From Limiplasma sp045540635 (GTDB lineage: Bacteria > Bacillota > Clostridia > Christensenellales > Aristaeellaceae), in assembly GCA_045540635.1 (NCBI GenBank), contig JAZQHO010000025.1, positions 1 through 34,425 of the forward strand: a stretch of DNA of 34,425 nucleotides, read 5' to 3'. The translations under genes and the position numbers were made by a program. Shown in pieces: positions 1 through 7,481 of the stretch; position 1 is the stretch's first letter; every line of letters begins with the position of its first letter. The notes under the pieces are model-generated. The model was given only the letters and a program-made list of their open reading frames with translations. It was not told the origin of the DNA and ran no database searches.

Positions 1-557
1 TTCATATCGATGATGTTGCCCACATTCAGCACCACGATGGTGCGGGCAAAGTGGCGGTGCACCACCGCCAGCAGGTCCTTCTCCTGCGGGGTCAGCAGCC
101 AGCTGCCGGGGGCTTCGGCATTGTCTCTGTCCTCGCCTGCGGTGCGCCCGAGAATGATCACCGCCGCATCGTTGCGGGCAGCACATTCGGCAGCCAGCGC
201 ATCGCTGACGGGCATCTCCTCCTGGTACCAGGGGTGGCTGCCCCAGCCGTCTCCGGCCTCAAAGGGATGCTCCTCGCCCCAGCTTTCGTAGAGGCTGCGC
301 AGAGCGGGATCCGGCTGCACGGTACCGCAGTCGGCCAGCGCCTTGTATACGCCGATCACATACCGGGCGTTTACCAGACCACCGGAGCCCAGACCACTCT
401 TGTAGTCGTTCAGCTGGGTGCGCCCGAAAACTGCCACCCGGCAGCCGCTCTCCAGCGGCAGGGCTTTGTTTTCATTGCGGAGCAGCACACAGCCCTCCGC
501 AGCGGCGGCGCGGGCGGTGGCAGCAAAGTTTTCCATGGTGAATGCAGGGGTCTGCAT
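1..557 (-). CDS. GH3 family glycoside hydrolase, 5' part, C-terminal-type domain first
   Basis: Partial gene: 185 codons from an ATG at 557 run off the left edge. The start is supported by GGAGGT at 572-567, nine bases upstream. The residues match the C-terminal alpha/beta sandwich domain of GH3 enzymes: EGCVLLRNE..ALPLE near the start, then VAVFGR, AAVIILGRTAGEDRDN and IVVLNVGNIIDM. In ordinary GH3 proteins this domain follows the catalytic barrel. Here it opens the protein, as in the swapped-order GH3 beta-glucosidases known from Ruminococcus and Butyrivibrio, so the barrel is expected beyond the window. No signal peptide is visible, so the enzyme is probably cytoplasmic and cleaves imported oligosaccharides. 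It lies 25 bp behind the CE15 gene and is probably co-transcribed with it. The sugar specificity cannot be read from this fragment. Confidence 0.85.
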   Translation of the reverse strand, partial: MQTPAFTMENFAATARAAAAEGCVLLRNENKALPLESGCRVAVFGRTQLNDYKSGLGSGGLVNARYVIGVYKALADCGTVQPDPALRSLYESWGEEHPFEAGDGWGSHPWYQEEMPVSDALAAECAARNDAAVIILGRTAGEDRDNAEAPGSWLLTPQEKDLLAVVHRHFARTIVVLNVGNIIDM

Positions 558-582
558 GGGTGTAATACCTCCAGACTGTGGA

Positions 583-1917
583 TCATTTATCCAAATAGGG
601 TGCAAATTCCGGGTACAGCACATCCCGGTTGTGTTCAAGAAACAGATTGCCCTTCATCTGGGCAAGGTCGGTCTGCACGTCTCCGGGCGATTTGCCCAGC
701 AGGTGCACATCGCAGTAATCAAGGATCATCTGCATATCGGAGGGCAGAATGGCATGCCCGTCCAGATGGATGATCATGTTGTTCTGCTCCGGGCAGCCCA
801 GCAGATCCCACGCAGGCTGGGAGGCTGCATAGGCCAGGCACTGCCCCTCGGTGTTGTTCCAGCCCTCGGAGGTGATGCCGGTAACGATGATCATGTGCCG
901 GTCCGGGTCTGCCACCAGCGCAGCCAGCATGTGCTGATCCACCGGGATCTGCTCCACCGACGGGATGACTGCGAAGCGCCCGCAGAACCAGTAGCCCTCA
1001 CCGCCCTGCAGGTTGCTCAGGGGCTCGTTGGCAGACTCGTTGACCCATGCGGCGGAGCCGCCAAGGCTGGTCAGGTCGTAGGTCTTGCCGGAGTTGTTGG
1101 TGCGGTAGGTGGCAATGCCGCCTGCACCGGAGCAGGAGGGAATGACCACCTTGATGCGCTCCTCATAGGCACCGGCTACGGCAACGCTCTTGCCGTAGCG
1201 GGAAACGCCGCCCACCAGTGAGAGCGCGGGGTCGATGTTCAGCTCCGCACCGGCGCCCTGCTCCATGGCATCGATGATCTTGCTTACGCCCCATGCCCAT
1301 GCCAGCAGCGTACCGTTGCGGCTGTTCTGATCCAGCAGCTTGTAGGGGTAGAGGGTATAGAAGGCGCCGGTGAAGCTCTTGTTGTCCGGGGCCACCTGCG
1401 AGCAATCGTAGTTGATGCCCGCATAGCCCCGCTGTGCGGCATAGACGCAGTTCTGGGAGGCTTCGTTTACCCATTGCCCGGTAAACCAGCTTTGATAGTG
1501 GTAGGGGGTGTACTCCACATAATAAGGCCAGCCGCCCTCGGGGGCGGGGCCCTGCGGCAGCGTGACCAGCACCGAGAAGGAAGCGCTCATCTCGCCCACA
1601 CCGATGGTAATGGTCAGCAGCTTGCCACCGGTGGCTTCGTAGTCTTGAATGGTATAGGAAAGGGTCTCGCCCGCACGGTCGGGCATGTAGCCGTACATAT
1701 AGAAACTGTACAATTCCAGCAACTCCCGCCGCCGCTGCGCCCATTGCTCCGGAGTGGTTACGGGGGTGCCGTCCCGCAGGAGCATCAATTCCGGCAGGCC
1801 GGATACGGGCGGCAGCTCTTTGGGCTGGGGCAGTGCGGGGGCTTCCGCGGCAGCAGAGGGTACCGCAGCGGTGCACAAAACCAGACTGAGCATCATGGTA
1901 AAGATCCGTTTCAACAC
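583..1917 (-). CDS. Secreted glucuronoyl esterase (CE15 family)
   Basis: CE15 enzymes cut the ester between 4-O-methyl-glucuronic acid on xylan and lignin alcohols. The family serine motif GVSRYGK is present with the likely nucleophile at Ser239, and a candidate catalytic His388 sits in HLDGHAI. The GTG start at 1917 (444 aa) follows AAGGGG and begins a clear signal peptide (LKRIFTMMLSLVLC..., then SAAAEA). An in-frame ATG at 1989 is unlikely because it would lie upstream of the predicted -10 box at 1978-1983. The GH3 gene follows 25 bp downstream. Together with the CE1 esterase at 13.1-14.0 kb it points to glucuronoxylan breakdown. An acetyl-xylan or other carbohydrate esterase role is possible, but the GxSRxGK motif makes CE15 the best call. 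Confidence 0.86.
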   Translation of the reverse strand: MLKRIFTMMLSLVLCTAAVPSAAAEAPALPQPKELPPVSGLPELMLLRDGTPVTTPEQWAQRRRELLELYSFYMYGYMPDRAGETLSYTIQDYEATGGKLLTITIGVGEMSASFSVLVTLPQGPAPEGGWPYYVEYTPYHYQSWFTGQWVNEASQNCVYAAQRGYAGINYDCSQVAPDNKSFTGAFYTLYPYKLLDQNSRNGTLLAWAWGVSKIIDAMEQGAGAELNIDPALSLVGGVSRYGKSVAVAGAYEERIKVVIPSCSGAGGIATYRTNNSGKTYDLTSLGGSAAWVNESANEPLSNLQGGEGYWFCGRFAVIPSVEQIPVDQHMLAALVADPDRHMIIVTGITSEGWNNTEGQCLAYAASQPAWDLLGCPEQNNMIIHLDGHAILPSDMQMILDYCDVHLLGKSPGDVQTDLAQMKGNLFLEHNRDVLYPEFAPYLDK

Positions 1918-1977
1918 AGGGGAACCCCTTCTTTCATTTGTGATGCCGGCAGCATTCCGGCACAGAATGTTGCTACC

Positions 1978-2006
1978 ATTATACCGCATACAACCTTTGG
2001 GAGCAA
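1978..2006 (-). promoter_or_regulatory. Promoter for the CE15-GH3 unit
   Basis: On the minus strand TTGCTC (2006-2001) is followed after 17 bp by a perfect TATAAT (1983-1978). It lies about 60 bp upstream of the GTG start at 1917 and rules out the upstream ATG. Confidence 0.65.
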
Positions 2007-2020
2007 TATCCCTTCCGTGC

Positions 2021-2049
2021 TTGCCAGTTTGCGCCGAAGGGGCTATAAT
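2021..2049 (+). promoter_or_regulatory. Promoter of the response regulator gene
   Basis: TTGCCA (2021-2026), a 17-bp spacer and TATAAT (2044-2049). It is back to back with the promoter of the CE15 gene, so the two units share a short divergent control region. Confidence 0.7.
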
Positions 2050-2109
2050 GAACTTGATCGTATGCGTTCTATATCTTTACAACCGATGCCGGAAGGAGGT
2101 TTGCTGCCA

Positions 2110-3693
2110 GTGTACCAGATTTTTGTGGTGGAGGATGAATTGCTCATACGCCAGAGCATCCGCAATGTGATCGAGAGCATGCCCGGGCCCTATGCCTTCT
2201 GCGGCGAGGCCTCCGACGGCGAAATGGCGCTGTCCATGATGCAGGATCTGATGCCCGACATCGTGCTTACGGATATCCGCATGCCTTTTCTGGACGGCTT
2301 CGAGCTCATCCGGCACGCCAAGGCCATCATGCCGTGGCTGAAGGTGATCATCATCTCCGGTTATGGCGATTTTGAGTCGGCACAGAAGGCCATCTCGCTG
2401 GGGGTGGATCAGTACCTGCTCAAGCCCATCCGACCGCAGGAGCTGACCAAGGTGATCGAGGGTGTGGCTCGCCAGATCGAGGAAAGCAAAGCCAGCCTGC
2501 CCAGCGGTTACGACCGGGACGAGGTGCAGCATGCGCTGTTGCAGCACTACATGCAGCAGCTGCTTTATGGCGGGCTGGATACCGCCACCCTGCTGGAGAG
2601 GGCCAGGTCGCTGAAGCTGGAGATCGTAAGCCCCTGCTATCAGATCGTTCTGTTCCATTTCGGCGCAGAGGAGCAGGCGCTCCACGATGTGCGCATTGCC
2701 GCCCGCAGCGTGCTGGAGCAGCAGGGCATGGCACTTTCCTATTTTGTGGATGCAAACCAGCTGGCGGTGCTTTGTCTCGGGCAGGATACCGACAGCCTTA
2801 ACGAGCGTGTGTACCGTTTTATTACCATTCTGCGCCACGAAATGAAGGAGTACTGCACCTCTGTTACCACGGTGGTGGGCACCGGGGTGCAGCGCCTCAG
2901 CACTGTTTGCCAGGCTTACAAGACCGCGCTGGATCTGCTCAAGCGTGTGGCAGGCGTCTCTCCGGGGCAGGTGGTGGATGCCAATGATAACGCCCAGATC
3001 GCTGCCGAGATGCTGGAGCTGGGCAACCCCTTCGGCGAAAGCTTCCGGCAGAAACTGCGCAGCACCACCGCCGCCGATGTGCCCGCACTGGTGGACGAGG
3101 TGCTGGAAAGCCCGGAGGGCAACCGCTTCGGCAGCACCCTGATGCGGTACTATGCCCTGATCGATCTTCTGAAGATGACTGTGGAGCAATTAAGCCGCGC
3201 CACACCCGGCATGGATGCCAAGGATATCGCCACCCGGCTGAGCCAGCAGCACGATATCTTTACCGCCTCCGGCCAGAAGGAAAGCTTCCGCAGCACGGCA
3301 GTGGAGCTGCTCAGGCAGGCGGTGAGCATGAAGCCCGACCATATGGCGGAGGTCAAATACAGCCACGTGATCAGCAAGGCGGAGAGATATGTGGCAGAAA
3401 ATTTCTGCGATCCCAACATCTCGCTCATCAGCGTGGCCAAATATGTGGGGCTCAGCTCGGCGCATTTCAGCACCGTGTTCTCCCAGACGCTGGGGCGCTC
3501 CTTCATCAACTATCTGACCGCCATGCGCATCGAACGCGCCAAGGAGCTGCTGGTCTCCACCAATATGAAGCTTTCAAGCATTGCCATGGAGATCGGCTAC
3601 AACGAGCCGAACTATTTCAGTCATGTATTTCGCAAGCTGGAGGGCATCACGCCCAAGGAATACCGCAACCGGGCGCAGCAGGGCGATCAGTAG
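2110..3693 (+). CDS. YesN-type response regulator with AraC-family DNA-binding domain
   Basis: 527 aa. The N-terminal receiver domain (about 1-120) has the acidic pocket VEDE, the phosphorylation site Asp55 in LTDIRMP and Lys105 in YLLKPI. A roughly 300-residue linker follows. The C-terminal AraC/XylS double helix-turn-helix (about 425-525) has ISLISVAKYVGLSSAHFS and the typical IAMEIGYNEPNYFSHVFRK. The GTG start at 2110 lies 10 bp after GGAGG (2095-2099). It is the natural partner of the LytS-type kinase at 4664-6112, although it is transcribed in the opposite direction. Its last 7 bp overlap the stop region of the lipoprotein gene. By family logic it should activate the divergent sugar importer once phosphorylated. 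It ends with TAG, showing that the chromosome uses amber as a stop. Confidence 0.9.
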   Translation: MYQIFVVEDELLIRQSIRNVIESMPGPYAFCGEASDGEMALSMMQDLMPDIVLTDIRMPFLDGFELIRHAKAIMPWLKVIIISGYGDFESAQKAISLGVDQYLLKPIRPQELTKVIEGVARQIEESKASLPSGYDRDEVQHALLQHYMQQLLYGGLDTATLLERARSLKLEIVSPCYQIVLFHFGAEEQALHDVRIAARSVLEQQGMALSYFVDANQLAVLCLGQDTDSLNERVYRFITILRHEMKEYCTSVTTVVGTGVQRLSTVCQAYKTALDLLKRVAGVSPGQVVDANDNAQIAAEMLELGNPFGESFRQKLRSTTAADVPALVDEVLESPEGNRFGSTLMRYYALIDLLKMTVEQLSRATPGMDAKDIATRLSQQHDIFTASGQKESFRSTAVELLRQAVSMKPDHMAEVKYSHVISKAERYVAENFCDPNISLISVAKYVGLSSAHFSTVFSQTLGRSFINYLTAMRIERAKELLVSTNMKLSSIAMEIGYNEPNYFSHVFRKLEGITPKEYRNRAQQGDQ

Positions 3694-4667
3694 CCACGGC
3701 TGTCCAGCAGGCTCTGGGTTATGGCAGCGGCATCGAAGGCGCTTTCCTCCACATAGGTAAGCTTGGGCGGGGTCAGCCCGCTCTCCAGCTTCTGGATGAT
3801 GCTCTCCACCCGGGGCCCGTGCAGGGGGTTGCACTCCACATCGTAGCTGATCTGCCCCTGCATGACCAGCTCCAGCGCATGGCGGCTGGCATCGAAGGAG
3901 ATGATGGTCACATCCTCTCCCGGGGCAAGCCCGGCATTCTTCAGCGCATCGATGGCACCATAGGCCATGTTGTCGTTCTCGGAAAAAATCACATTAAAGG
4001 AAAGCCCGTCGGCCAGGATCGCTTCCACAAGCTCCTGGCCTTTTGCCTGCGTAAAATCGCCGCTTTCCCGGTACACCAGCTGCCAGCCCGGGTGGGTGGA
4101 GAGCCCCTCGTTCAGCCCGGCGGTACGCCCCAGCTGGGCGGTGGAGCCAAGGTTGCCCTGCAGGTGTACGATGCGCAGCTCCGCATCGCCCAGATGCTGA
4201 TCCATCCAGCGTACCGCATTGCGGCCTTCGCCCAGAAAATCAGAGCCGATCCAGCAGGTAAAGAGGCTGTCGTCTGCGATCTCGATCATCCTGTCCACAA
4301 TGATCACCGGGATGCCCGCCGCTTTGGCCTCTGCCAAAACGGTATCCCAGCCTTTTTCGGTGGTGGGGGCCAGAACGATGTAGTCCACCCCCTGATGGAT
4401 GAAGTTGCGGATGGCTGTGATCTGCTTCTCCTGCTTTTGCTGTGCATCATCGATAATGAGCCGGTAGCCGTTCTGCTCGGAAAGCGCCTGCTGCATGCTG
4501 CGGGTGTTGGCATTGCGCCAGTCGCTCTCGGCACCCACCTGCGAAAAGCCGACCACGATAAAATCCTCGTATGCTTCGCCTGCCGGGTCGGGGGCGGGGG
4601 AGCAGGCAGTCAGCAGCGCCAGCACCAGCAGCAGGGGGTAAAGGGTGCGGAAGTATTTCTTGATCAC
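3687..4667 (-). CDS. Sugar-binding sensor lipoprotein, YtfQ-like
   Basis: 326 aa periplasmic-binding-protein-fold (Peripla_BP_4) lipoprotein with a lipobox LLTAC (Cys22). The mature part resembles E. coli YtfQ, the galactofuranose-binding protein, in VGFSQVGAESDWRNANT, DDAQQKQEKQITAIRNFI, QGVDYIVLAPTTEKGWD and PVIIVDRMIE. The gene overlaps the kinase gene by 4 bp and lies far from the transporter's own binding protein. This is the arrangement of XylFII-LytS in Clostridium beijerinckii, where a binding protein presents sugar to the kinase rather than to a permease. The inferred role is therefore extracellular sugar sensing. Likely ligands are galactofuranose, arabinofuranose or a related sugar. 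It converges on the response regulator, with a 7-bp overlap and no room for a terminator. Confidence 0.87.
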   Translation of the reverse strand: MIKKYFRTLYPLLLVLALLTACSPAPDPAGEAYEDFIVVGFSQVGAESDWRNANTRSMQQALSEQNGYRLIIDDAQQKQEKQITAIRNFIHQGVDYIVLAPTTEKGWDTVLAEAKAAGIPVIIVDRMIEIADDSLFTCWIGSDFLGEGRNAVRWMDQHLGDAELRIVHLQGNLGSTAQLGRTAGLNEGLSTHPGWQLVYRESGDFTQAKGQELVEAILADGLSFNVIFSENDNMAYGAIDALKNAGLAPGEDVTIISFDASRHALELVMQGQISYDVECNPLHGPRVESIIQKLESGLTPPKLTYVEESAFDAAAITQSLLDSRGY

Positions 4668-6112
4668 TGCTCGTTTTCCTCCTCTTGGGCGGGACGGCTC
4701 TGGGGCAGCCGGATGGATACCACCGTACCTTTGCCCGGTTCACTTTCAAAGGATAAGCCGTAGGGCTCGCCGCAGTACAGCCGGATGCGCTTGTGCACAT
4801 TCACCAGCCCCAGACCGGTGTGGCGATCCTCGTAGATGCCCGCCTGCAGGATGCGCACCTGCTCGGCATCCATGCCGGCGCCGTTGTCGGCTACCCGGAG
4901 CACCAGATCCCCGCCGTCGCTCTCGCCGGTAACGGTGATGGTGCCCATGCCCCGCCGGTTTTTGATGCCGTGGTACAGGGCGTTCTCCACCAGCGGCTGC
5001 AGGATCAGCTTGGGCACCCGGCAGTCCAGCAGCGCTTCGGGAATATCGATATGGTAGCGCAGTATATCGCTGTAGCGGATCTGCTGGATCTCCAGATAGC
5101 TGGTCACTTGTGTGCGCTCCGCCGCCAGCGAGATGATGTCCTCGCCTTTGCTGAGGGAGTTGCGGAAGAAGGTGGAAAGGCTTGTGACCATATCCACCAC
5201 ATCCTCGCCCCGGTCGCTCTCTGCCAGAATGGCGATGGAGTCCAGCGTGTTGTAGAGAAAATGCGGGTTGATCTGCGCCTGCAAAAGCTCCAGCTCTGCC
5301 CTGTGCAGGGATTTCTGATCCTGGATCTGCTTGGCCATCAATGCATCCACCCGACGGGCCATCTCGTCAAAGCCGCTGTCCAGCGTTTGCAGTTCGGTGA
5401 TGTGGGTCTCCACCGGGGCGGTGTCGAAATGCCCCTCGCCAAAGCGCTGTACCTTGCGGGAAAGAGCGCTGATGGGCTCTGTGATGCGCCGTGTGACCCG
5501 TACCGAGTACCAGACCATGGCGAGGGTGAGCAGCACAACGCCGGCCCCTACGGTCAGGATCACCGCCAGCACCTGCGTTGTCAGCTGTTCCTGCAGGCGG
5601 GCCATTTCCCGTACTTCGTCGTCTATGTAGTCGTGCATATAGGTCTCGATCAGGTTGGTAAGGCCGGTTTCGCCGCGGATGTTGCGCTCCAGAAGCTCCA
5701 TGCGCTGGTCGTAGGATTCCTCCAGCGCGATCTCCAGCATATAGCTGCGCAGGTTTTCGCACATATCCAGCATGCTTTGCACACGCCAGCGGTTATCCCT
5801 GAGGCTGGTGGCGGTCTCCAGACGGCGCAGCACCGTTTCCGCATCGGTGAGCACATCCATGGGCAGCTGGCTGACCGACTCCTCGCTGCGGGGCAGGATA
5901 ACGTGGTTGTACATGCCGGAATCCAGCATGGTTTTGAACTCTTTGTTGAAATCGGCAGCGGTGTTGGCGCTTTGCAGCACGTTGGTATACTGGCCGTTTA
6001 CTGTTACCAGCATCACGATCAAGATCAGGATGATGGCGCACATCACCGGCAGAACAGTCACCAGCAGACGCTTGATCTGCTGCTCTATGCTGCGGTTTTC
6101 TCTGGGCTCCAA
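4664..6112 (-). CDS. LytS/YesM-type sensor histidine kinase
   Basis: 482 aa. It has a membrane segment (about 16-38), an extracellular region of roughly 140 residues, a second membrane segment (about 181-204), a HAMP domain (about 205-260) and a His_kinase domain with phosphoacceptor His284 in QINPHFLYNTLDSI. The ATPase domain has the N box Asn377 (LVENALYHG), DNGAGMD (409-415) and GLGLVN (433-438). The start is a TTG at 6112, nine bases after GGGGAGG. The extracellular domain is mostly helical and probably contacts the sugar-binding lipoprotein encoded immediately downstream with a 4-bp overlap (translational coupling). The cognate regulator is the YesN-type protein at 2110-3693. Orientation and neighbours suggest control of the divergent sugar ABC operon. 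Confidence 0.9.
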   Translation of the reverse strand: MEPRENRSIEQQIKRLLVTVLPVMCAIILILIVMLVTVNGQYTNVLQSANTAADFNKEFKTMLDSGMYNHVILPRSEESVSQLPMDVLTDAETVLRRLETATSLRDNRWRVQSMLDMCENLRSYMLEIALEESYDQRMELLERNIRGETGLTNLIETYMHDYIDDEVREMARLQEQLTTQVLAVILTVGAGVVLLTLAMVWYSVRVTRRITEPISALSRKVQRFGEGHFDTAPVETHITELQTLDSGFDEMARRVDALMAKQIQDQKSLHRAELELLQAQINPHFLYNTLDSIAILAESDRGEDVVDMVTSLSTFFRNSLSKGEDIISLAAERTQVTSYLEIQQIRYSDILRYHIDIPEALLDCRVPKLILQPLVENALYHGIKNRRGMGTITVTGESDGGDLVLRVADNGAGMDAEQVRILQAGIYEDRHTGLGLVNVHKRIRLYCGEPYGLSFESEPGKGTVVSIRLPQSRPAQEEENEQ

Positions 6113-6173
6113 AGGGCGGCACCTCCCCTCTTACCGGTTGTAAATATAATGAAAGTGCGTTATTCTTGCTGCC

Positions 6174-6182
6174 ATTATAGCA
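6174..6182 (-). promoter_or_regulatory. Extended -10 promoter for the kinase-lipoprotein operon
   Basis: On the minus strand TGCTATAAT, a TGn extension plus a perfect -10 box. No good -35 box is seen 17 bp upstream, which is normal for extended -10 promoters. Confidence 0.6.
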
Positions 6183-6229
6183 TGTTTTTTACCCTTTTTG
6201 CCTGCGCCGAAAAAAAGTATCAGAAATCG

Positions 6230-6244
6230 AATGAATTTTTCATT
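6230..6244. promoter_or_regulatory. Inverted repeat in the divergent control region
   Basis: AATGAA-TTT-TTCATT is a perfect 6-bp-arm palindrome between the kinase operon and the importer operon. Two imperfect copies of GCGC(C/A)GAAAA flank it at 6204 and 6253. These are candidate binding sites for the YesN-type regulator or a catabolite regulator; the assignment is inference. Confidence 0.35.
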
Positions 6245-6383
6245 TTGCCCGGGCGCAGAAAATAGCTTCCAAAAAACTTGCTAAAAAGAAAAAAAGAATT
6301 TGAATGTTCCATTGACTGGTTTCATATACAATAATAGCAACAAGTCCACCAGATTGGACAAAAAACGTTTAGGAGGCACCACC

Positions 6384-7352
6384 ATGAAGAAATTTGTTGC
6401 AATGCTGCTGGTTGCGATCATGGCCCTCACCGCTTGTGTGGCTATGGCTGAGGCCGATCTCATCACCGTGGGTATCGTGAACAACCCCCCCTCCGAGTCC
6501 GGCTACCGCGAGGCCAATGTTAAGGATTTCGAGGCTGTTTTCACCGCTGAGAACGGCTACGAAGCCAAGGCCTTCTACAGCCTGAAGAACGACGAACAGA
6601 TGGCTGCCGCTCAGCAGTTCATCACCGACGGCGTGGATTACCTGCTCATCTCCGCTGCTGATACCACCGGCTGGGACGAAGTGCTTGCCGCTGCTCAGGA
6701 GAACGGCATCGGCGTGTTCCTGTTCGACCGTATGATCAAATGCGACCCCTCTCTCTATACCGCCGCTATCGTTTCCGACATGGCCAACCAGGGCAAGCTG
6801 GCTGTTGAATGGCTCATCGCCCAGAACCTGGAAGCCTACAACATCACCCACATTCAGGCTCTCATGGGCTCCGACGCTCAGCTGGGCCGTACCGGCGCTC
6901 TGGACGCTCAGGTCGCTGCCAACGAGAACTGGAAGCTGGTCGTGCAGCAGACTGCTACCTGGGACGAGGCTGAAGCCAAGAAGATCACCGAGTCTGTGAT
7001 CAACTCTCAGGAAGACTTCAACGTCATCTACGCTGAGAACGACGGCATGGCCAAGGGCGCTGTGGCTGCTCTGGACGAGGCTGGCATCACCCACGGCAAG
7101 GACGGCAAGGTGATCGTTATCGGCTTTGACTGCAACCGCTGGGCTCTCCGCGAAGTGCTCGCCGGCAACTGGAACTACGACGGTCAGTGCTCTCCCTTCC
7201 AGGCTCAGGTCATCAGCGACATGATCCAGAAGCTGGAAGCTGGCGAGACCCTCGACCTGCCCGAAGACAAGAAGGTCATCTCTGAAGAGAAGGGCTTCGA
7301 CGCTGCCACCATCACTCAGGGAGACATCGACGCTTACGGCCTGGGCGAATAA
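6384..7352 (+). CDS. Sugar ABC transporter substrate-binding protein, YtfQ-like
   Basis: 322 aa Peripla_BP_4 protein. The ATG at 6384 follows AGGAGG (6371-6376). The signal peptide is followed by a possible lipobox LTAC (Cys18), with an alternative cleavage after AMA. Family features are VDYLLISAADTTGWDEVL, GVFLFDRMIKCDPSLY, NVIYAENDGMAKGA and VIGFDC. It captures a sugar outside the membrane and hands it to the two permeases encoded downstream. It resembles the sensor lipoprotein in overall layout but differs in sequence, so the two may differ in affinity. Codon use is strongly biased to GCT, GAG and AAG, as expected for a very abundant protein, and an intercistronic stem-loop follows. The substrate is inferred to be a furanose-form sugar such as galactose or arabinose. 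Confidence 0.88.
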   Translation: MKKFVAMLLVAIMALTACVAMAEADLITVGIVNNPPSESGYREANVKDFEAVFTAENGYEAKAFYSLKNDEQMAAAQQFITDGVDYLLISAADTTGWDEVLAAAQENGIGVFLFDRMIKCDPSLYTAAIVSDMANQGKLAVEWLIAQNLEAYNITHIQALMGSDAQLGRTGALDAQVAANENWKLVVQQTATWDEAEAKKITESVINSQEDFNVIYAENDGMAKGAVAALDEAGITHGKDGKVIVIGFDCNRWALREVLAGNWNYDGQCSPFQAQVISDMIQKLEAGETLDLPEDKKVISEEKGFDAATITQGDIDAYGLGE

Positions 7353-7387
7353 TTCCCGGCTTGAAAGCTTTGGCTGATTAACCAACT

Positions 7388-7434
7388 GCGCGGTGCGGCC
7401 ATGTGGAGTTGAAAATCCGCATTCCGCACCGCGC
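7388..7434 (+). other. Intercistronic stem-loop after the binding-protein gene
   Basis: GCGCGGTGCGG (7388-7398) pairs perfectly with CCGCACCGCGC (7424-7434) around a 25-base loop. There is no T-run, so it is unlikely to stop all transcription. Such stems usually protect the upstream message, keeping the binding protein more abundant than the ATPase and permeases. Confidence 0.65.
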
Positions 7435-7481
7435 TTTCGCAAGCTTATAACCTGTTTGGAGCAGGGAAGGAGGAAACGTAT

